Positions 1-13,491 of a stretch of 64,000 nt of DNA are shown here, in pieces. The notes under the pieces are model-generated. The model was not told where the DNA came from, searched no databases, and saw only the letters and a list, made by a program, of their open reading frames with translations. The position numbers and the translations under genes are program-made. Source of the DNA: Caenorhabditis elegans (taxonomy: Eukaryota; Nematoda; Chromadorea; Rhabditida; Rhabditidae); contig NC_003280.10 in the NCBI RefSeq assembly GCF_000002985.6, positions 5,018,501 through 5,082,500 on the forward strand, written 5' to 3'. Position 1 is the stretch's first letter, and every line of letters begins with the position of its first letter.

Positions 1-3000
1 TTTAGCAGAAAATTTAAATTTAAATAAAGTAACATTTTTTTATAAGTTTGCCAATGTTAAATTTTCTTAATACCAAAAAAAACTGTTCTATGTCCCATAT
101 CAGTTCCTCAAACTATTGTAAAACACATTGTATACAACGAGACACTCACAAATTCCCAATTGCACACACGCTCATTTAGTAGATCAAGTTTCGCACAAAA
201 ACAACCAATTGACTAAACCATAAGGGTGGTGGCAGTGGTGGTGCTAAACAACACATATTTGATTTTGTTTCGTGTCCCATAGATGATCAGTCTGGTAAAC
301 AAGAAGGTTCTCTCATTTTTCTTCATGATCTGGAATCAATGCGTTACTGATCAAAAACTGGTTGTAATATCAATCAGAGATCTAGTACTTTTTGGATATT
401 TTTCTCTGAAAATGATAGGGTGTTGGCTCAATGCACCCAGTGATTACTTGTGATCACGAAGAAAATGATTTCGTTTTTTTTTTTTACTTTAAAAATTTTA
501 TTTTCAAATTTGAACTCTCATGTACTGGTATTAATAATTCAAAGGAGTATTTTTACTACTCTGTTTTATTTGAAAGAGGCACGTAGTTTACTAATTTTGA
601 GCAGCTTTGCAAGTAAGCAGGCATGCCTTGACGGCTGGGTATCAGGCAGTTAATTTGGAAGTTCAAACACCTGCCTTACAGCTGCGTGCCTACATGTGCC
701 TACTGCCTAAAAAACCTATATGCCTGCCTACCTATGTTTCCTAGTTGTTGGTTGATGCCAGGTAGGCGTCGTTTGCCTAGAAGGCAGGCATTCTTGTGCC
801 TACGTTAATCCCCCAATAAAAAGTACACTTTAAGAAGTGCTATATTTTCTTTCAAACTAGAATCGAAGCCTATCTCTTATGACCTTGAAATCCCTGGTAT
901 TTTTAGAATTTAGGGGAACAGTGTCAAAAAATAAGACACATTGATTGAATATGCGAGGTGCGGCAGGCAGTGGTGGGTATACACAAGTCACACGACAATA
1001 TCAAAGAAAAGAAAAAAGAAGAAGAAGAACTGTTCATATTGATAAGGCTATACATACACCTTACTCTGTATTTTTCTCTATCTCTCTCAACTGTCTACTT
1101 ATTCTCTAATCTCTTTTCATCTGAACACATCAATAATCACACAAACTAATATCTTTTATTTTTCCTTTTTTCCTCACCCACCACCACCAATTTTTGCCAT
1201 TTTGTATCCAATAACCATAAGCCGTAAAAACACTGTCTGACTTGTTTCCATCCATTTTTTGACACACTTTTTTGCTGGTGAGGGTTATGTCTCCTCTCCA
1301 GGAGTGTGTGTCACAATTTCAATTTTTGGTCATTCAATATCAATGATAACACATGAATAACGAAGTTTATTTCTTTTTTCTCGTGTTTTACAGTAGATTC
1401 TTCATTAGTATGTCGATTCTTTTTATTGCCCTCACCGACAGTTTAAGTGTGTGTCTATCAATTGAGTACTAATTGTTTTTCACCTTTTTTTTCAGACTTT
1501 CATTTCCAATTAGACTTTCAATAACTTAATACCAATTAAGAACTAAAAACAAAATAACTATGTACTTTTTCTTCAGTTTCAAAAACATTTCACAAAACCA
1601 ACAATAGGTGTAAACTTGTAAAGCTGAAACTTGAAAAATGAAGACAAATTTGTTAAATTTATTTAAAATAAAATTTAAATATATTATTTAGTTTCCTAAC
1701 ATTGTTATAAAACACTTTAAAAGTTACAGTTTTGAGTTTTTTAGTTTAGACCCGGTGTATTGTAGCTCGAAGTCGCCCACTGCGGAAGCTAGGTACCGAA
1801 CTTGACGGCAAATTCAACTAAGTAGTTTATGACAAGTTAAAAAAAAATTATAAACAGTAAATTGTTGGAAAAATATTCAAAGAAATTATTTTTTACAACA
1901 TCTGAAAGTTTCTTTTTAACAATTTGTTTTGGAAAATAAATCTAAAACATCGACTATGCAACATTAATTTTTTAATTATTTTATTTTATAGCTAAACTGT
2001 TAACTATTTTGATTCAAATTTTTAACGGTTTTCGTAAAAAATCTTGATTAAAAATATCAACATTTTAATTTAAAGACAAAAACTAAAATTAACTAAAATT
2101 TTTGATTTTTTTGGAAACTCTATTCTATGAGTTCTATTTCTTATCAGGAATTCTTTTGCAAGAAGGCAAGTCAACAATAAATTGTTATCAACTAAAGTTT
2201 CGTTGAATATTTTAAAGTTTTGCTCCCCGTTTACATATTCTCTGTTTATTTTGCGTCTCATTTCACATTCCTTATTTCTCATCTAGCGCTGCTGCTTCTT
2301 CTGAAAATGGAAGAAACGAGAAAATAAGAGAAAAAGGACCAACAAAAACACAGATGACAAAACACGGAGACGCTGGAGCAAGAGAGCAAAACGTGACAAT
2401 GGACATGTGATTGTGTCTCGTTGGAAACGTCTAACTCATGCTCCCGGAGCACCTATCATGTTCTTTATTTTCTCTTTTTGATGATCCTTGATTTATAGGT
2501 GTCCCAGATCTTGAGAATTTTCTTCATTAATTTTCAATTTTTAAATCTGTTTTCCATCTAACAAACTGCCTCTAATAGTAACTTCAAGTTTTGAAATTTT
2601 TGCCTGTCATTTTTTGAAAAAAAAAAAAAAAAAACTTCCAGACAAACTCCGGGCAGCTTTAAATTTTAGTTTTGGTAGTAGGCATTCAAAAGTTCTGGAA
2701 CATTTTTCTTTCCCAGATAACAATCGTCTAAAAGCCTTTCCTGCAAAAATTCCTCTGCATCTCCTCAAATATTTGTCGGATATTCTTCTGAACTTTTTTT
2801 CCTCCCCAAATGTTTTCATTCCTCTGCAAAATCGTCTCGCTCATCCGGTTTTCTTTGTCTTTTTTTGCCAAGATATTATTATGTATAGAATCGGATTTTT
2901 CGATTCTTAGTTCTCTGGACAATTGAGAAACCAAATCACAAAGTTCAGTGTCAGAAAACACGCTACATTTTCACTTTTTAATTGATTTTCTCACGAGTTT

Positions 3001-4263
3001 TGCGAAGCTTGTTGGACTAGACGGTTTCAAAAAGTGAGATTACTGTACTTTTCTGAGAATACATTTTTCAGTTTACAATAGTTAGATTTCTTTCCAACAT
3101 GAAGCTTTCTAGAAAACAATTTCCAATTTGATAACTCTTTTGTTTTAATTTGACAAAAGGTCATTTCATGTCGGTTCAAATTACCGTAACCTCTTTATTT
3201 TGGCGGCAGCCAGGTTCCAACTTCATGACCTTGACACTTCAGTGTTCATGAAAAGGGTCTCTGCTGGAAACGAGATGATAATCCTCTTCAGAATTGACAC
3301 AGAGAAGTGTAAAATGAGAAATTGAGAGGGGGAGAGGTGAAAGTATTAGAATCTTGTCGATTTTTGAATTGTGATGTGATATTTTGGTTTTTGTAACTTG
3401 TAAACTAGAACAAAAATCTAGTTTTAACTATCATTATTTAAATTCTCGTAAATTTTCAATTAAAAAAAACTTCTAGCATACTTTCAAATATATCTTATAC
3501 CCACTGTAATATTGCCTGTGGGCAGCAATCCCTCGGTAAATTTACAGAAACTTCCCAGTCCAATTTGATCACTGGAGTTTGTAAAATTAAAACAAATGTA
3601 AAAGTTTTTTAAAAAAATCTGATAAGTTTGAAAATAATATTTGGTTTTATTTAAAAACTCGAATAAAATCTCAAAAAGGGCTGTGAACATTTTTCGGCAA
3701 TTGACAATGTTCAACCAGTTTTTGAAATTTTTCTCGAGTTTCTCAATATAAATAATTCTTAATTTCAAATTAATCAAATATTTTTCATATATTTCTAAAA
3801 TAATTTTTACTTTAAACAGTTTGTTTATCATATCGGAATGATCAGTTTCATTGATGCTTTGCTTTTCCAGTTTCTGCACAGTTGGCTGCAAGATCTTGTA
3901 TTTTTCCAAAATATGCATTCTAATTTTAGAATTCCCAATTAATCTTAGGTTTAACTATCACTTAATCTTTCAATCTTTTATTTTTTTTGCAAATTTTTAG
4001 TTGTTTATTCTCGCCCTCCGTCTTTATCTCTACACCTCTTCCCTTTCGATTCTCAAATTTAGCACTTTATTTGATTTTCCGAACCTTTCCATGTTTATAT
4101 CAGTGGTTTATAATGGTTTATACACTGATAAACTCTGATAGACACCCACGTTCATTTAATCTTCTTTTCCTCTTCTTCTTTTTTTCATTTGCTTGATGTT
4201 CCGTGGTCATCCAAAAAAGAGAGACCCTCCCCGTTATATCATTTTAAAATCTGAAATTTTCAG
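1..4263. other. Non-coding region upstream of nsy-1
   Basis: AT-rich DNA with no multi-exon gene that I can assemble. It holds a GCCTGCC-type repeat near 605-810, homopolymer A/T runs, and one 144-codon open frame on the minus strand (3484-3918) treated under findings. It probably carries upstream regulatory sequence or a long 5' intron of nsy-1. No tRNA or other RNA gene was seen. Confidence 0.5.
605..810. repeat. GCCTGCC/TAGGCAGG interspersed inverted repeat
   Basis: Dense TGCCTAC and GCCTGCC words with inverted partners: TGCCTGCC near 721 and GGCAGGCA near 783 could pair as a hairpin. Related words recur at 24385-24445, 27083-27120, 28668-28775, 30603-30640, 31278-31312 and 40888-40935, so this is a dispersed family in the window. 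Confidence 0.6.
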
Positions 4264-4383
4264 GCAAACCTCCTCAGCTTTTCCCCTTGTACTTCTGCAG
4301 CCCCATGGTGTTCAGAAGTGAGAAGTGCAACTTTTGAGCCCATCCGGTGACTCTTGGCTCCGACCAATTTACAATTTTAATTT
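4254..4383 (+). promoter_or_regulatory. nsy-1 5' leader with acceptor sites and a short upstream ORF
   Basis: A good splice acceptor (AAATTTTCAG ending at 4263) lies 120 bases before the nsy-1 start with no partner donor visible, so it may be a trans-splice site. The leader it defines would contain an 11-codon upstream ORF (4305-4337) that stops before the main ATG. Two further AG sites at about 4300 and 4315 could shorten the leader and remove it. Whether the uORF is in the mature mRNA is not decidable here. Confidence 0.4.
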
Positions 4384-7300
4384 ATGAATAAAACAAAAAA
4401 GAATCAAAAGAAAATGTCGCAGAACAACAAGAGGCAAGTGCAGCATAATCACGAGATGTCTAATGATGTAAGTATTTTTTATTCTTTAGGAAAAAACTTT
4501 TGAAAAAACTGTGCTAAATTTTCAGTCAAAGTTTTTGTAAATGGGAAAATTTTCAAAAATTTGGACTTTTTGAATAACAGTTGAATACGAATCATTACGA
4601 TTTTTTTTTAATATGAAACTTGTAAAAAATCGTTAAAACATTTTCTTTGGGTCGGTTTCCATAATAATTGTAGGAGGAATTTCCTACTTTTATATAATTT
4701 TTTAAGTCTACGAATTTTTGAAAATTATTACTATAATTAGTTTTGATCAATTTCCTCAATGGTTAAACTATACATTTCATAAAATAAAATAAAACCCCCC
4801 AGACATACCGAAAAAAAAATCGAAAAATTCTTGCAAAAAAGTGTCTGGGAGCAAATCATCGATGTGAGATATATTAGACGTCTTCAAAAAGTGACAAGAC
4901 CTCTCTTGAAATGAAAAGTGCGTGCGTCGCAGAAAAATGACATTTTGTTTTATTATTTTGGAATTGTTTCGCACTGGAAATTTTTCAAAATTTCGGCTAG
5001 GATTTAGTATTCGTTCTTTTGAAAATGTTCGAGATAGCAAAATTTTTGACTTGGCTTTTGGAAAAGTTTCCAAACTTCCGAAAAGTGAGTTAAATCGGAA
5101 ATAGATTATTGAAATTGTAAATAAAAATAATCATATTGATTTTTGTTTTCATATTCCAGTTGTCCAGTTACAAATAAAATACAAATTTTTCAGGTGTGTC
5201 CTTTGCCACTACCGCCACGTGGCGCTCCGCCTCCAACCGCATACCACGCAAGTCGAATGGCTGCAACTTCATCCTCAACCAACGGATCTTTCGAAAAGTC
5301 AGCGATTCCAGGAAATGCACGAAAACTTCACGTGGTGATTGTGATTGATCAGAAAGTGCAAAAGAATTTACGCGTTCGAGAAATGGCTCTGAAAGATGTA
5401 CAGAAAGTGGCAGACACATTGAATGTTAATTTAACGGTAAGTATCTGAAAATGCGGAATTGTGTTTTTTTTTTAAACTAAGTTTAAAGATATAAAGAGAT
5501 TCAAGAAAATGTTTTAAGCATATGAAATAATTTTTCAAACTTTTTTTTGTTGAAAAGTTGATATTTTTCTAATTGATTGTTCACTTAAGTTTATGCAATC
5601 TTAGATCCATTTAAAGACTCTTTAAAGTATTTTCATTTGAAAACTTTTATTTTAATGTTTCAGCGCATCGATTTTGACAAATTGGACTTTGGCGAAACAG
5701 AAACTCTGGATCTATTCTACAATGCTGACGTGGCACTTGTTGATGTTACGGTAACCCATCAACAACCAAGTCTTTGTTATCATATTGGAGTTCGTGAGAG
5801 CATGGGACAGTCATACAATATGATACTCACTTATTGGTCTCCTGATCCAGAATATCATATTATGGATGCTTTGAAGAAAACTCATGCACATCTTCCAATG
5901 ATTGTATATATTCATCATCAAGATTCAAATCAATTGCAGAGTTATGATAAGGTTAGTAGATACTCTTGAATTTTAAAATTCTGTCATTTTTATTTCAGAA
6001 TAATAACGATGATGATTCAAAACCTCCATTTGCTAGAACAAATGTTCCAGCAAAAACAATAACTTTTCAACATCGAATGAAACAAGTTTTGAAAAGTGTT
6101 CAAGTGGAAGCATCAGCACATTCTCGCGAGAAGTTCATGTCGGATTTGCGAAAAGCTCGTGAAATCACAGATGGAGATCAGAAGAATGATTATCTTGATA
6201 AAATGAGAACAAGACTTGATAATCCGGATGTATTACATCCAGATACCGTATCCCTTATGATGCTCTCTTATCGTGATAATCAGAATTATGGAGGAATGAT
6301 TCGTCTTGTTGATGATTTGAAAAGAATTCCGGATTGTTTGAAAGTTGTAGACACGCCGGTTATTCGATATCAGTATGCGTTTGCTCTGAACCGGTACGGA
6401 AGATACATTTTGAAATTTGAAACTAGAATCTATTTTTTTCAGAAGAAACAAGGATGGGGACCGTGATTTGGCATTAAATACCGTACTCAGTTTGGTGGAG
6501 GGAACAACTGAAAACGAAGAGAAGAATGGCCCATTGAGTCCAGACGTTGTTTGTCTTGCTGGTGAGTTTTTTTTTTTCGAACAAGTAGATTTGTCGAAAA
6601 CGTTTTCAAGAGGTACTCGAAATTTAAGCTCGAGATTCTAGATCACTGAGGCTATATTTGTGATGGTTTTAAAAAGTTGATAACTGATTTTTCCAAATTT
6701 CAAGAAATCTTTTAGCATTAAAAACTTCCTTTGAAATTCGAAAAATAAAACGGGGTTTAGGCTCAATTTTCAAGAATTACCATAAGCAGTGTGATACGGA
6801 GTTTTGAAAAATTGACTGAATAGCTCCCTAACTAATGATTTGTGAAACGGAGTTTTTTTAAATTTTATCTTAATTGTCTTTCAAACTTTTAGAGGATTAA
6901 ACAATTCATGCATATGAATCAATATCGCAGTTTTAAGTCGCTACTCAGCCAATTTGACTAAACATTATCAACCTTCACCACTTAAAAATAATATTTTCAG
7001 GCCGTATCTACAAAGATAAATTCATTGCATCCAACTACGAAGACCGTGAAAGCCTGAACAGTGCAATTGAATGGTATCGCCGTGCATTCGAAATGTCACC
7101 TCTGGAATATTCAGGAATAAATCTGACAACTCTTCTTCGAGCAAGTGGAGAACACTTTGAGAATAATCTCGAAATGCAGCAAATCGCTGTTGTCCTCAAC
7201 TCGTTGCTCGGACGGAAAGGGGCACTTCAGAACCTAATGGAATATTGGGATGTGGCAACTTATTTCGAAGTTTCTGTTCTAGCAGAGAATTACCAGAAAG

Positions 7301-10300
7301 CATGTGAAGCAGCTTTGATGATGGTCAAGTTGAAACCTCCAGTTTGGTATTTAAAGTCTACGATGGAAAATATCAAATTAATAAATCGATGTGCAGCAAC
7401 AATCAGTCCAATCGAGAAGGAGAAGCAACAATTCCTTTTCTGGAGTGAATTCTTCATGGAGGCAACTGAGGCAGACACTGATATTAGTTGCCCAAGATAC
7501 CCAGTACTTATTCTGGAACTCAATAAGGAATTCACACCTTCTTATCTGACTCTGAATAATGAAGAGGGAACAGTAATTCTGAGTCATGTTCTGGAAAACA
7601 GCCAACAGAAAAAGATTCATCAATCCGAGTTGAGAGGTATACATCGATGGCATTTTGCAAGGAATAATATCAAAGCAGTGACTGAATCGAAACGAGATGA
7701 TCGTCAATTATTCCTTTATGTTCATGAAAATTCAGATGATTTCAACCTTCTGTTCCCGACAAAGGCTCATTGCAAAAAGTTGGTTTTCATTTAAAAAAAA
7801 AGTAAAATAATTTCAGATTTGCAGAGCCTACGATGACATGAAATCAATGGCCGATGTTGCTGATGGAAACTACCAAGGAAGAGTACTAAGCAATCCGGAT
7901 AATGAGAAGATCAGATTCGAGTATGAATTGAGTAATTCAAATGAGCGTGTCGTTCTTGGAAAAGGAACCTATGGAACTGTGTACGCTGCACGAGATATGG
8001 ATACTCAGCGACAAATTGTTGTAAAAGAAATTGAAGTGAAGTATGATGAGGAAGTACAACCGTTGATGGAAGAAATAAGTCTTCATTCCACGTTGTGCCA
8101 TGCTAATATTGTACAATATCTTGGATGTGATTTGGTTGGAAAAGATGGCTCAAATGATCACTTTTTGATTTTTATGGAGCATGTTCCTGGAGGATCACTC
8201 AGTTCATTGCTTCGTTCCAAGTGGGGTCCAATGAATGAAAATGCGATGAACTACTACGGGAAGCAAATTCTGGAGGGTCTTAAGTATCTTCACGAGCTAA
8301 AAATTGTGCATCGAGACATCAAAGGAGACAATGTTCTTGTGAACACTTACTCGGGAGTCTGCAAAATTTCCGATTTTGGAACATGCAAACGTCTTGCTGG
8401 GCTGAATCCAGTAACCGAAACTTTCACTGGAACTCTTCAGTATATGGCTCCAGAAGTTATCGATCATGGACAACGTGGATATGGTGCACCTGCAGATATT
8501 TGGTCATTTGGGTGTACAATGGTTGAAATGGCAACTGGGCGGCCTCCGTTTGTTGAGATGCAGAATCCGCAGGCGGCAATGTTCAGAGTTGGAATGTTCA
8601 AAACTCATCCTCCAATTCCAACGGAAATTACTGAAAAGTGTAGAAACTTTATCAAAAGTTGTTTCTTGCCAGAAGCATGTGATCGTCCATCAGCAAAAGA
8701 TCTTCTCCAAGATCCATTTATTTATCACAACCATCATTCGTAAGTTTTTATTACTTTTTTTTTATTCTAGAGCTTCTAATAAAAGCTATCGAGCTAGAAC
8801 CTTGTATGTCATAATAGGTGTAGATATCTTTATTTTTTTATTTTTTTTTGGGCGAAATACTTATAAATTTATTGCCCTTTTAAAACTTTCAAACAGCCAT
8901 ACAACATTTTTGAGCATTTCTTTGAAAGTTTCATTACAAAATTCGGATATTAAAACAAAAATTCCTTAGTTCTTTACACCAACATCACCTTTTAAGTTGG
9001 AGTCATGTCTATCATTTTGTTAATTTTCCATTTTCCACCTCATTCTAATTTCAGTATTTCAAGAACGCGTAGCGGCTCGATCAACAAGAAACCTGCCACC
9101 AAAATCGAGTTGAATCATGACAAGGAAAAGAAGGAAAAATCGAAAAATCAACGAGAAATGCTCCGTTCAACATCGCATATCGGTGGAATGGGAGTTGTTG
9201 AAAGATCTCCACCAACACCTGAACCAATGTCAGCCACTCTTACTGCTGGATTCTCTCATGTTCACAGTCAAACTGTATCGAATGCATTGTCAACTGCACG
9301 AGAAGAAAAGAAGCTTCATCTCAAGATTGATCATGCAAGGAATCGAACATTCAGTTCAAGTAGTCCAGTACCAGATGGTCAATCATCTGCTGGAACTAAT
9401 ATGTCTCATCCTGGATTCCAATTGAGTCAGCCATCAAGTCCTATTGTCGATGATACAAATCACCCTCATTTGATTGTCTCTCCAATTTCTCTGAATACAA
9501 TGGGATCTCCACTTTCATCAGCTGCACTTCTCAATCGAACAATTTCCGATGAAAGTTCCAATAGTTCAAGTCGATTCTTCATGCTTCAAAAGGATTCAGA
9601 ACGTAGAAGATCCTTGGGACAATTCATGCAAGATTACAAAGACTTGATCATTGACTCTTGGAGCACATTGCTCATTAAACAAAGTGACACGGAACTCGTA
9701 GTGACTGTCTATATGTTGGAAATGTTACTTGATGGAATGAGAGATTTCTTGTTGAAAAAGGATAATACAAAGATGCAAAAAATGATTGATGATATTCGAG
9801 GTCTTTTGGATTATGATACTGCTAAAATTGGCCAGGTTGGTTGAAATTTCTAGAGTTTAGATCTCAACCTATATGCTCTTTACATACAAATTTTCAGATA
9901 AACCTTGCTCTCTACCACTTCTCCGATTCAATTCAACCTGTTCTCCGTCGCCTTGATATAAAGCCTCATTGGATGTTTGCACTTTCAAATCTAATCACTT
10001 CAGCCGTTCAATGTGCCATTTCAATTCTAAGTCCAGATCTTTCTCTCCTACTTCATGCTCAAGATAATCTTCCATCCACATCATCAATTGTTGCAATCAG
10101 AAATTCCTCACTTTCTGAAGGTGAAGCTCTCATTGAATCTCGACCTCCAAGTCGTGAAGAACGAGTTCGTGAGGATCGAAAAGAATTGAGAACTTTACAA
10201 GAAGAAAATGAAATTCTAATTGAACGATTGCTTCAAGTGGAAAGAGAATTAAATGCTCAACTCAAATCCGGAATCACCAGAGCCAATCGTTTCCGAGATT

Positions 10301-11092
10301 TTGCCATGTACCGTAACACATATCCACCATTCCGTACTCCACCAGTCGCTCATGCTCCCCCAACTCCTCCATTCAGTGCTTCATGTGGTGCTCAACCGTC
10401 AGGAACATTTACAAATCAACCTCCGAGCTTCGCCTCAATAAAACCAATTGCTCAGAAAATCATAATGCCACCCGGAACCGAGAATAATTATCAAGTGACA
10501 CGTGTTCAGGAGGAGCTTGTCAGTTGGCTACGTGGATTGGAAATTGACGAACGATCGATTGCTCTGATCGCCTCCGAAGCTTATACAAAGAGCGATATGA
10601 TGGATTTTGTGACAAGAGACGAGCTGCTCAGTATTGGTGTTGGGTTAGTTTTCTCTACACTAATATTTTTTAAGCCTTTTTTCTTTTCTAGGCTAATTTG
10701 ATTACAATTTTTATTATATAAAGTTTGAAGATACAGTACTCTTTAAAGGCGCATTCCTTTTTGCCTTTAACAAACATGTTTCGTTTCGAGACCGCATACC
10801 GTATTTATAGCGCAAAATTACGCGTCTGTGTAATAATCAAGTACTTCTACGAGCAAAAAGCATTTTAAAACATTAAAATTTAATTTTCAAATAAATAATT
10901 TTCTGGTGTTTCAGCGGAGGTTCATCTTGTCGTATAATGCGTGCAATTGGTGAAGTTCGTGAACGTCAACGCCGTCAGCCAGTCTTCCTGTCTCCAATGC
11001 GAAGTCGAGATGATTCTTTGGATGATTATCATTCAAGCAGTGCCGATGATATGTACACTGGCGCTGCTGCTGAAACTTCATCTGGAAACTGA
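4384..11092 (+). CDS. nsy-1: NSY-1, ASK1-family MAP kinase kinase kinase
   Basis: Ser/Thr kinase of the apoptosis signal-regulating kinase family. In worms it acts upstream of SEK-1 and PMK-1 in innate immunity and AWC neuron asymmetry (known for the family and gene). Exons: 4384 (or in-frame ATG 4414)-4467, 5194-5436, 5664-5951, 5999-6393, 6443-6561, 7001-7782, 7817-8739, 9055-9835, 9898-10643, 10915-11092; about 1500 aa, close to the NSY-1 length I recall. The first 600 residues match the central regulatory half of ASK proteins. The kinase domain (about 665-930) has the GKGTYGTV glycine loop, VVKEIE lysine, HRDIKGDN catalytic loop, DFG and APE. A Ser/Pro-rich linker, a coiled coil ([20 protein letters not shown]) and a C-terminal SAM-like segment follow. 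The exon 6 donor is ambiguous (7779 or 7783); both keep frame with different acceptors. The 3' end faces the minus-strand WD-repeat gene. Confidence 0.95.
10723..10835. repeat. Single arm of dispersed 'TACAGTACTCTTTAAAGGCGCA' family
   Basis: In the last nsy-1 intron. It carries ACAGTACTCTTTAAAGGCGCA followed by the GTTTCGAGACCG and ATACCGTATTT modules that recur in the paired elements at 12541-12826, 14771-15145 and 48900-49194. Only one arm is evident here. Confidence 0.6.
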
Positions 11093-11188
11093 TTTTCTGT
11101 AGTTTCTCTGTTCTCTCTCTCTCTCTCTCTCTGGTCATTTTTCTCTCTTCTAGTTTTTCTGTCTCTTTCTCTCATTTTATTGTGATAT

Positions 11189-11222
<34 letters not shown>

Positions 11223-11497
11223 ATCCTCTGTTTCGTGTACAAAGTTTTCAGTTTCTTAATTTGTTCTCTGAAAATCATCAAACCCCTCCAAAATTTGCTT
11301 GCGTGTAGAACTTTTCATTACAAACAAAAACCAAATTGCTAGTGTCTTTCCTATCCAACTACATTATAGAGATTTCTAATCTCATGTCAATTGTTTCATG
11401 TATCATTCTACAAAACTCACACACATCCGAATCATCATAACTATCATAATAATAAGTTTTATTAACCAAAAATAAATAAATATATATTTCATGATCG
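11093..11497. other. Shared 3' UTR interval between nsy-1 and the WD-repeat gene, with (TC)n tracts
   Basis: A 405-base convergent interval. It holds two pyrimidine microsatellites, (TC)n at 11112-11132 and 11192-11221, both in the presumed nsy-1 3' UTR. AATAAA on the + strand lies at 11471 and TTTATT (a minus-strand AATAAA) at about 11456, so the two 3' UTRs probably overlap or abut. Confidence 0.7.
11471..11476 (+). terminator. Probable nsy-1 polyadenylation signal
   Basis: AATAAATAAATA about 380 bases after the nsy-1 stop and only 22 bases before the stop codon of the convergent gene. The cleavage site would therefore fall close to or within the last exon of the neighbour. Confidence 0.5.
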
Positions 11498-13208
11498 TTA
11501 TTCTCCGAGCACTTCCGCATCATCTTCGGCAACCCATAAGTAAATCATTTGTCCTGCTGCAGTCATGAGTCGTTCTTTTTTCGGATGAGCCGTCAGAGAA
11601 TGAATCACTTTTGAAGGATGTTCGAGTTTCGACACGATGTGTGAATCGAGGAGACTGTAATTTATTCTTTCTTTTGAAACTAATATTGTTACCTACCTAT
11701 ACACATAAACGAATCCGTCTTCTGAGCCACTTGCCACGTGCTCGATGGATTGTAAAACTCGGCAGTCTAATTTGTATTCCGTGTTTTGATGACCTTTATA
11801 GCTGAAAATTTATAAATTTATAGCTCCAATTTTCATACAATATTCAAAAATATGTACCTTGCTAGCAATTTTCCACTAGATTTATCAATAAGCCGAACAA
11901 TTCCACCCATTACTCCAGCCAACAGGCAATTACTGTCTGGGGTAAAGCTGACACTGTTTACTGAATCTCCCATGTAGTCGACTGTCATCTGAAAATTAGA
12001 AATTTCTAATAACTTGAAAATTCTTTTTTTTTTTCAATTACATTTCCATCTCTAATACTATAGACTCTGTAATTTCCATCAGCACTTCCAGCAACAATCT
12101 CATGGCCATTAACATCAATTGAGAGAATTCCATCAGTTGATTCATTGAATATTTGAATAGGTTTTTCACTTCGAGATCTGCAGTCAAATGCCTGCATTGT
12201 ACAGTCCATTGAGCCGGAGAATACCACAGATGATTCTTCGTTAAATGCCACTGCATTCACTTGTGCTGAAAATATTGCAGGTGAGATATTACGTGCAGTT
12301 TATTTTTGGAACATTAAAAAAACGGTAATTTTTGGTTTTTTGAATTTCAAAAAAAATTGAAAAATCAAACATGTTCGTTTTTCGACTTTTCGATTTTCCA
12401 GCATTTTGAAAAAAAAACTTCAGATTTTTCGTAAAAAATATCATAAAAATGCTGGAAATTTTTTTTTCTAGCGGAAAATTATATGTTTTTCTCATTTTTT
12501 TAATCAACATAAACGAAATTATTTTAATTGTTTGGGCAAAAAATACGGTACCCGGTCTCGACACGACACGTTTTTGTAAAATGCAAACGGATATGCGCCT
12601 TTGAAGATTACTGTAGTTTTTTAGTACTTTTCTAGTTTTTTCACATACTTTTTCACGATTTTTTCAAATTTCATATGTTTCTGGTTTATTTTAGTTTTTG
12701 AATTAAAAAAAACCTTTTTAAAAAACAATGAAAAATCGATTTTAAAAATTGCGCAACAAAAATTTTTGAAACTACAGTAATCTTGAAAGGCGCCTCGAGA
12801 CCTGGGATCGTATTTTAGCGCAAAAATCACAAGATATCGCGTCAGGGTAATACTTAACTACCTCCATGTGTTCTCCACCGTCTCAATTGTTTTCCAGTTT
12901 CTACATCAAATACTGTACAGGCTCTATCGGCTCCACCAGCAGCTATCTGTGAATTGTCTGATGATGAAGCGGCGTCAAGAACCTCATTTCCAGTTCCAGA
13001 ATATGTTTTAAGAAGACTGCTCTTCAATGGATTCCATAATTTGACAGTTTTGTCACTTCCACATGTTACACAGTAATTTCCATCGACTGAAAATGGACTT
13101 TATTGAATTAAAATATATTGTTTCAAATTTACCATTATATCGAACCGCACGTACTGCACCTTGCTTACAATCAATTGCTCTTGCACGAACCGTTGGGCAT
13201 TTTGACAT
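11498..13208 (-). CDS. WDR83/MORG1-like WD-repeat protein
   Basis: 305 aa in six exons: 13208-13133, 13086-12862, 12265-12042, 11988-11858, 11801-11697, 11654-11498; phases agree throughout. Successive blades read GSDKTVKLWNP, GGADRACTVFDVETGK, SGSMDCTMQAFDCR, GSADGNYRVYSI, GGIVRLIDKSSGK and GSEDGFVYVY, making a seven-bladed propeller. Length (human WDR83 is about 315 aa), the GHQNTEYKLDC motif and the C-terminal AGQMIYLW match WDR83, also called MAPK organizer 1. Vertebrate family members are ERK-cascade scaffolds and spliceosome-associated proteins; the worm role is inferred. It is the last gene of the candidate operon, and its long third intron... the 596-base intron 12266-12861, holds an inverted-repeat element. 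Confidence 0.85.
12541..12826. repeat. Inverted-repeat element in WDR83-like intron
   Basis: Left arm 12541-12616 (ACGGTACCCGGTCTCGACACG then GCGCCTTTGAAGATTACTGTAG) is matched in inverted orientation by 12771-12826 (ACTACAGTAATCTTGAAAGGCGC then TCGAGACC). The right arm has lost the middle segment. Same family as 14771-15145 and 48900-49194. Confidence 0.75.
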
Positions 13209-13491
13209 TTTACTGGATAAATACAACTTTTAATAATTTCAGAAAAACAAATTGAGACTTGTAAGATATGAATGGCTTCTGCTAAACCAGAAAATAGATC
13301 CAAAAGAATTATAAAAAAGGAGAGTAATTCATCAATTTCATCGGGACACTTTCAATACAGTATAATACTCGAACCGAGGTCAAAATAATAAAGATCATCA
13401 CAATTGAAATGTTGAAGGCAACTTATACTTGTTCCTAAATAATACAAACATAATTCAAAACAAGAACTAGATAATTTAAAATATATGTTCT

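Noticed and set aside
7290-7707. Minus-strand ORFs overlapping the nsy-1 exon 7001-7782
   Set aside because: Shadows of the coding exon, which has strong family similarity on the + strand.
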